Of a DNA stretch of 45,962 nucleotides, positions 42,855 to 45,962 are shown one piece after another. Below the pieces are notes generated by a model. The model searched no databases. It saw only the letters and a program-made list of their open reading frames with translations, and was not told where the DNA came from. The stretch spans positions 1-45,962 of the forward strand of contig NHEC01000018.1 of the NCBI GenBank assembly GCA_002171655.1, in the 5' to 3' direction. Origin of the DNA: Planctomycetes bacterium TMED75. GTDB lineage: Bacteria > Planctomycetota > Phycisphaerae > Phycisphaerales > SM1A02. Each line of letters starts with the position of its first letter. Positions within the stretch are counted from its first letter, which is position 1. The position numbers and the translations under genes are program-made.

Positions 42855-43544
42855 ATGAGTTCGACCATCGAAGATCGACGACGTCTTTTTCAGGCACCAC
42901 CCGCCCAGGTCTTGGTGGCCCCCTCGATCCTGTCGGCTGACTTTGGTTGCCTGGCTGAGGAGTGTCGTTCGGTACTCGAGGGCGGAGCGGATCTGTTGCA
43001 CGTTGACATCATGGACGGTCATTTCGTGCCGAATCTCTCGATGGGACCGGCCGTATGCAGTTGCGTGCGCAAGCACTTTCCCGATGTTCCACTCGACATT
43101 CACCTCATGGTGGAGGATCCTGATTCGTTCATCGAGCCGTTCGCGAAGGCTGGGGCCGACCACCTCACGGTTCATGTGGAGGTCACCAAGGACCCTGCGG
43201 CCACTGCGCAGCGCATTCGTGCTCTGGGGTGTTCTCCGGGACTGGCCATCAACCCCGAGACTCCGCTGGAACAGATGCTTCCCCATCTGGAGCATTTCGA
43301 TCTTGCTCTGGTCATGAGCGTCCACCCCGGCTATTCGGGGCAGTCATTCATTCCTGAAGTACTTGAAAAAGTTCGAGCACTTCGCGAACGTTTCGGTGAT
43401 GGACTGAGAATCGAAGCCGACGGGGGCGTTTCCCCGAAAACCGCTCCTTCATGCCGTGAGGCTGGCTACGACATTCTGGTCTCGGCAAGCAGTGTCTTTG
43501 GATCCGCGGATCGTGCCGCGGACATCGCGGCTATTCGCGGCTGA
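42855..43544 (+). CDS. rpe: Ribulose-phosphate 3-epimerase
   Basis: Rpe interconverts ribulose 5-phosphate and xylulose 5-phosphate in the pentose phosphate pathway. The 229-residue TIM barrel has APSILSADFG, HVDIMDGHFVPNLSMGP (catalytic Asp and metal His), DIHLMVEDP, LVMSVHPGYSGQSF and IEADGGVSPKTAP. ATG at 42855 was chosen: GGAG is seven bases upstream and the family core starts about 20 residues later. The next gene begins 25 bases downstream on the same strand. Confidence 0.96.
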   Translation: MSSTIEDRRRLFQAPPAQVLVAPSILSADFGCLAEECRSVLEGGADLLHVDIMDGHFVPNLSMGPAVCSCVRKHFPDVPLDIHLMVEDPDSFIEPFAKAGADHLTVHVEVTKDPAATAQRIRALGCSPGLAINPETPLEQMLPHLEHFDLALVMSVHPGYSGQSFIPEVLEKVRALRERFGDGLRIEADGGVSPKTAPSCREAGYDILVSASSVFGSADRAADIAAIRG

Positions 43545-43569
43545 GTCGTGCACACGGACATTGTCAGGT

Positions 43570-44190
43570 ATGACGCGCGAACTTCGTATCAAGCAGTTGT
43601 GGCTGATCCGGTCCTGCGAGACGGACTGGGAGCTGCAGCAACGAATTCGAGGTCACACCGATCTTCCCATCGCATCGACCGGTCGGGAGCGGCTGCAGGC
43701 TTGTCTGGATGCGTCGATCGAGTTGGATCTGATCCGGCACGCCACCGACGAACCCTCACTCGAGACCGCGCGGTTGCTTGCCAAGGGACTCGAGGTGCGG
43801 CGTCGCCGCCTCACGACGTTTTCGCCGCCCGACCTCGGCCTGTTCGAGGGGCTCACGATAGAGCAGGCCACGGAGCGTTTTCCATCTCGGGCTCGAGTGT
43901 GGGCGGAAAACCCGATCGCGCTGCTCCCCCCCGAAGGTGAAGCCCTCAACGAAGTCTTTCTGCGCACCGCTCGCGCGTTCCAGCGGTTGCTCGTCCGGGG
44001 ACGGACCGCGCGTCTGGGCATCGTGGCGCATCCCGTGGTGATCGGTTGCCTGCGGGTGCTCATCAATCGGGCCGATTCCGGGGCCTACCACGCACTGGAG
44101 TCAGTCGCTCCTCGACTGGAACCGTATGCCCTGGTTCCAGCATTGCTCGAAGAGCTCAGGGATCGGATTCGCGCGCTTTCCAGTGGTTGA
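43570..44190 (+). CDS. Histidine-phosphatase-fold protein lacking the catalytic His
   Basis: This 206-residue protein is recognisable as phosphoglycerate mutase/histidine phosphatase superfamily by LWLIRSCETDWELQQRIRGHTDLPIAS, GLFEGLTIEQATERFP and a C-terminal VAHPVVIGCLRVL. The hallmark RHGE is RSCE: the nucleophile His is Ser15. The second His (VAHP) is kept, though followed by Pro in place of Gly. It cannot form the normal phosphohistidine, so it may be a binding or regulatory protein. The reading frame is intact and codon use looks normal, so it is not a decayed gene. It sits between rpe and accD on the same strand. Confidence 0.78.
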   Translation: MTRELRIKQLWLIRSCETDWELQQRIRGHTDLPIASTGRERLQACLDASIELDLIRHATDEPSLETARLLAKGLEVRRRRLTTFSPPDLGLFEGLTIEQATERFPSRARVWAENPIALLPPEGEALNEVFLRTARAFQRLLVRGRTARLGIVAHPVVIGCLRVLINRADSGAYHALESVAPRLEPYALVPALLEELRDRIRALSSG

Positions 44191-44247
44191 TCACACGTCA
44201 GCTGCTATGCTCACGGCCGGGGTTCTCCCCTCGCAGGCAGCGTCCAC

Positions 44248-44254
44248 AAGGAGG
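44248..44254 (+). promoter_or_regulatory. Shine-Dalgarno site that fixes the accD start as GTG
   Basis: AAGGAGG lies six bases before GTG at 44261, the strongest ribosome site in this window. It decides for GTG over an in-frame ATG at 44126 (inside the preceding gene) and a later ATG at 44276. Confidence 0.8.
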
Positions 44255-44260
44255 TGTTTC

Positions 44261-45112
44261 GTGCCAGATCAGACCATGCCCAGAACCTGGGACGACGTCC
44301 AGACCATTTCTCAGAACAAGAAGGGGGTCCCTGAAGGGCTGTGGATGAAGTGTCCGGTCTGTGCGGAGACGGTCTTCCGCAAGGCGGTCGAAGCCAACCT
44401 CTGGGTCTGCCCGAAGTGCGAACACCACCTGCGCGTCAGCGGCCCGGTCCGCGTCGACCAGATGCTCGACCCCGGAACCTTCGAACCGATGAACGAGGAG
44501 ATGGCGCCCCGCGATCCTCTGGAGTTCACGGACCTCAAGCCCTACGTGAAACGAATCGATGCCGCCCAGGCCAAGAGCGGGCAGAACGACGGACTCCAGA
44601 CCGGTGCCGGATTCATCAAGGGTCGAAAACTGATCATCGCCGCGATGGACTTCAATTTCCTCGGAGGCTCGATGGGCTCGGTGGTGGGGGAGAAGCTCGC
44701 CTGTGCGATCGAGGAAGCCACCGATCGTGACCTCCCGCTGGTGGTGGTCAGCTGTTCGGGCGGTGCCCGCATGCAGGAGTCCGGCTACTCACTGATGCAG
44801 ATGGCCAAGACCTCCGCCGCGCTGGCCCGATTCGACGAGGAGGGCGGCCTCTTCATCTCCGTGCTTTCCGATCCGACCTTCGGCGGGGTCACGGCGAGTT
44901 TCGCGATGCTCGGTGACGTCATTCTCGCTGAACCCCGAGCCCTGATCGGATTTGCCGGACCGCGCGTCATCAAGCAGACGATTCGACAGGACCTTCCGGA
45001 CGGGTTCCAGACCTCGGAGTTCCTCCTGGAATCGGGATTCGTCGATCGCATCGTCCACCGACACGAACTGCGCAACGAGATCGGTCGCATCATCGACTAC
45101 GCCGGGAAGTGA
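44261..45112 (+). CDS. accD: Acetyl-CoA carboxylase carboxyltransferase subunit beta
   Basis: AccD, with AccA, transfers carboxyl from biotin to acetyl-CoA, the first step of fatty acid synthesis. The 283-residue protein opens with the four-Cys zinc ribbon CPVC (31-34) and CPKC (50-53), then has the crotonase-like core: AAMDFNFLGGSMGSVVGEKL, VVVSCSGGARMQES, and PTFGGVTASFAMLGD, with FAGPRVIKQTIRQDLPDGFQ near the end. The GTG start at 44261 has an excellent ribosome site. A short 8-bp tandem repeat and lnt follow. Confidence 0.96.
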   Translation: MPDQTMPRTWDDVQTISQNKKGVPEGLWMKCPVCAETVFRKAVEANLWVCPKCEHHLRVSGPVRVDQMLDPGTFEPMNEEMAPRDPLEFTDLKPYVKRIDAAQAKSGQNDGLQTGAGFIKGRKLIIAAMDFNFLGGSMGSVVGEKLACAIEEATDRDLPLVVVSCSGGARMQESGYSLMQMAKTSAALARFDEEGGLFISVLSDPTFGGVTASFAMLGDVILAEPRALIGFAGPRVIKQTIRQDLPDGFQTSEFLLESGFVDRIVHRHELRNEIGRIIDYAGK

Positions 45113-45120
45113 TCAGGCGT

Positions 45121-45144
45121 CCGCCGCACCGCCGCACCGCCGCA
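45121..45144. repeat. 8-bp tandem repeat after accD
   Basis: CCGCCGCA is repeated three times without interruption, followed by a partial CCGCGG, eight bases past the accD stop and about 33 bases before the lnt start. Confidence 0.8.
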
Positions 45145-45176
45145 CCGCGGCATTCCGCGTGGAGACTGCACCGCGA

Positions 45177-45962
45177 ATGACCGATTCGACCACAGCTGAA
45201 CCGGCTTCTCCGCCTCACGGCATGCGCCGGGGCTGGGTGCTTGCCGCCGTCTTCGCGCTGCTGTTCGCCTTCAGTTTTCCACCCTTCGGGTGGTGGCCGT
45301 TGATCCTGCTGGCGCCGATTCCGCTGGCGGTCCTCGCCACGACCGCGACCCGTCGTCGCGACTGGGTGCTGCCGATCTTCGTCTGTTCCACGATCCTCTG
45401 GGTGTGGTTCCACTGGTGGATCATCGAGGTCAGCGTGGCGGGAGTGATTCCGTTGGCGCTCTACCTCGCGTGCTTCACGACGGTCTGCGCCTGGTTGATT
45501 CGCCTGCTGTCCAGTGGGGGCGTGCGTCTTCCACTCTGGCTGACGGTGCCGGTGGTCCTGACCGGACTCGATTTCTTCCGAGCCTCGATCTTCCTCGACG
45601 GCTACCCCTGGTACCTCTTTTTCCAGCCGTGGATCGACCTGCTTCCCGTCGCTTCGCTGGCCTGGTGGGGCGGTGGCTGGTTGGTCGGAATCTGGGCCGG
45701 AACCTTGTCCGGTCTGATCGCGGAGGTGTGGTGCCTTCGATCGAAGGAGGCGCCCCGTCGCACCCGGATTCTCCTCTGGGCATGTGGCTTGGTACTGGCG
45801 GGTGTGGTGCTTCCAGTCTGGCCGGGTCGCCTGTGGACCTCCGGCAACACGGGCGAATCCCTCAGCGTCCTCGCGATTCAGACCAATCTGCCCACCGACA
45901 ACAAGATCGGCTGGACGATGGAGCGCAAGCTCGAAGACGTCCCCGCCTTCATCGACCAGACC
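45177..45962 (+). CDS. lnt: Apolipoprotein N-acyltransferase, N-terminal part (runs off window)
   Basis: The open frame from ATG 45177 continues to the end of the window, giving 262 residues. It begins with a polar 16-residue lead, then hydrophobic segments: LAAVFALLFAFSFPPFGWWPL (the Lnt-typical 'FPPFGWWPL' turn), VFCSTILWVWFHWWI-type helix with paired Trp, and LLPVASLAWWGGGWLVGIW. The last part (LSVLAIQTNLPTDNKIGW) is the start of the nitrilase-like catalytic domain; the catalytic Glu, Lys and Cys lie beyond the window. Lnt puts the third acyl chain on lipoproteins in the inner membrane, which fits the lipoproteins encoded nearby. Confidence 0.88.
   Translation, partial: MTDSTTAEPASPPHGMRRGWVLAAVFALLFAFSFPPFGWWPLILLAPIPLAVLATTATRRRDWVLPIFVCSTILWVWFHWWIIEVSVAGVIPLALYLACFTTVCAWLIRLLSSGGVRLPLWLTVPVVLTGLDFFRASIFLDGYPWYLFFQPWIDLLPVASLAWWGGGWLVGIWAGTLSGLIAEVWCLRSKEAPRRTRILLWACGLVLAGVVLPVWPGRLWTSGNTGESLSVLAIQTNLPTDNKIGWTMERKLEDVPAFIDQT

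Overview
The window is a GC-rich bacterial chromosome segment, most likely from a planctomycete of the Phycisphaerae type. That placement is an inference from several traits seen together. One secreted protein ends in a dockerin-like pair of Ca-binding loops followed by a 'LLxxW' tail. There is an orphan pseudopilin with an H-X9-DG motif, a giant secreted protein built of cysteine-rich repeats, FHA/phosphatase signalling, and scattered rather than clustered biosynthetic genes. Coding density is high. No rRNA, tRNA, CRISPR array, transposase or integrase was seen, and no gap exceeds 300 bases.

Layout. 1-2.4 kb: end of a bleomycin-hydrolase-type peptidase, then a secreted three-repeat protein with a dockerin-like end; both have clear terminators. 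2.5-6.0 kb (minus): a 1185-residue secreted protein with 16 cysteine-rich cores and a lysine-rich tail. 6.3-8.4 kb (minus): purA-uppS. 8.6-11.1 kb (plus): a small zinc ribbon, hemW and a UbiA-family membrane transferase. 11.1-15.1 kb (minus): DUF1844-sdhC-sdhA-sdhB. 15.2-18.5 kb: SurA-like lipoprotein, YraN, methyltransferase, glutamine amidotransferase. 18.6-21.5 kb (minus): ispA-dxs. 21.6-24.0 kb (plus): ExbB-like channel and an FHA-GAF-PP2C phosphatase. 24.0-26.5 kb (minus): ispG and the pseudopilin. 26.5-27.9 kb: MFS transporter. 28.1-36.3 kb (plus): a four-gene exporter operon. 36.3-40.2 kb (minus): miaA, topA. 40.3-46 kb (plus): pgk, a TlpA-like thioredoxin, rpe, a degenerate histidine phosphatase, accD and the start of lnt.

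How genes work together. dxs and ispG belong to the MEP pathway; ispA and uppS extend its products to prenyl and undecaprenyl diphosphates; miaA and the UbiA-family enzyme consume prenyl donors. purA, pgk, rpe, accD and sdhCAB are core metabolism. The SurA-like lipoprotein, TolC-like protein and Lnt show a two-membrane envelope with lipoproteins.

The most unusual locus is the exporter operon. It has an HlyD-type adaptor, two NHLP/NHLM-type ABC proteins and a TolC-type lipoprotein, consistent with a complete trans-envelope pump. No RiPP precursor or modification enzyme lies nearby. The C39-like peptidase domain of the first ABC protein lacks both its catalytic Cys and His. The two ATPase domains carry complementary defects that leave one canonical and one degenerate ATP site. 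An in-frame TGA sits between the expected coupled ATG and the GTG used as start of that protein. Other notable items are the 16-repeat Cys-rich protein and a histidine-phosphatase-fold protein with RSC in place of RHG.
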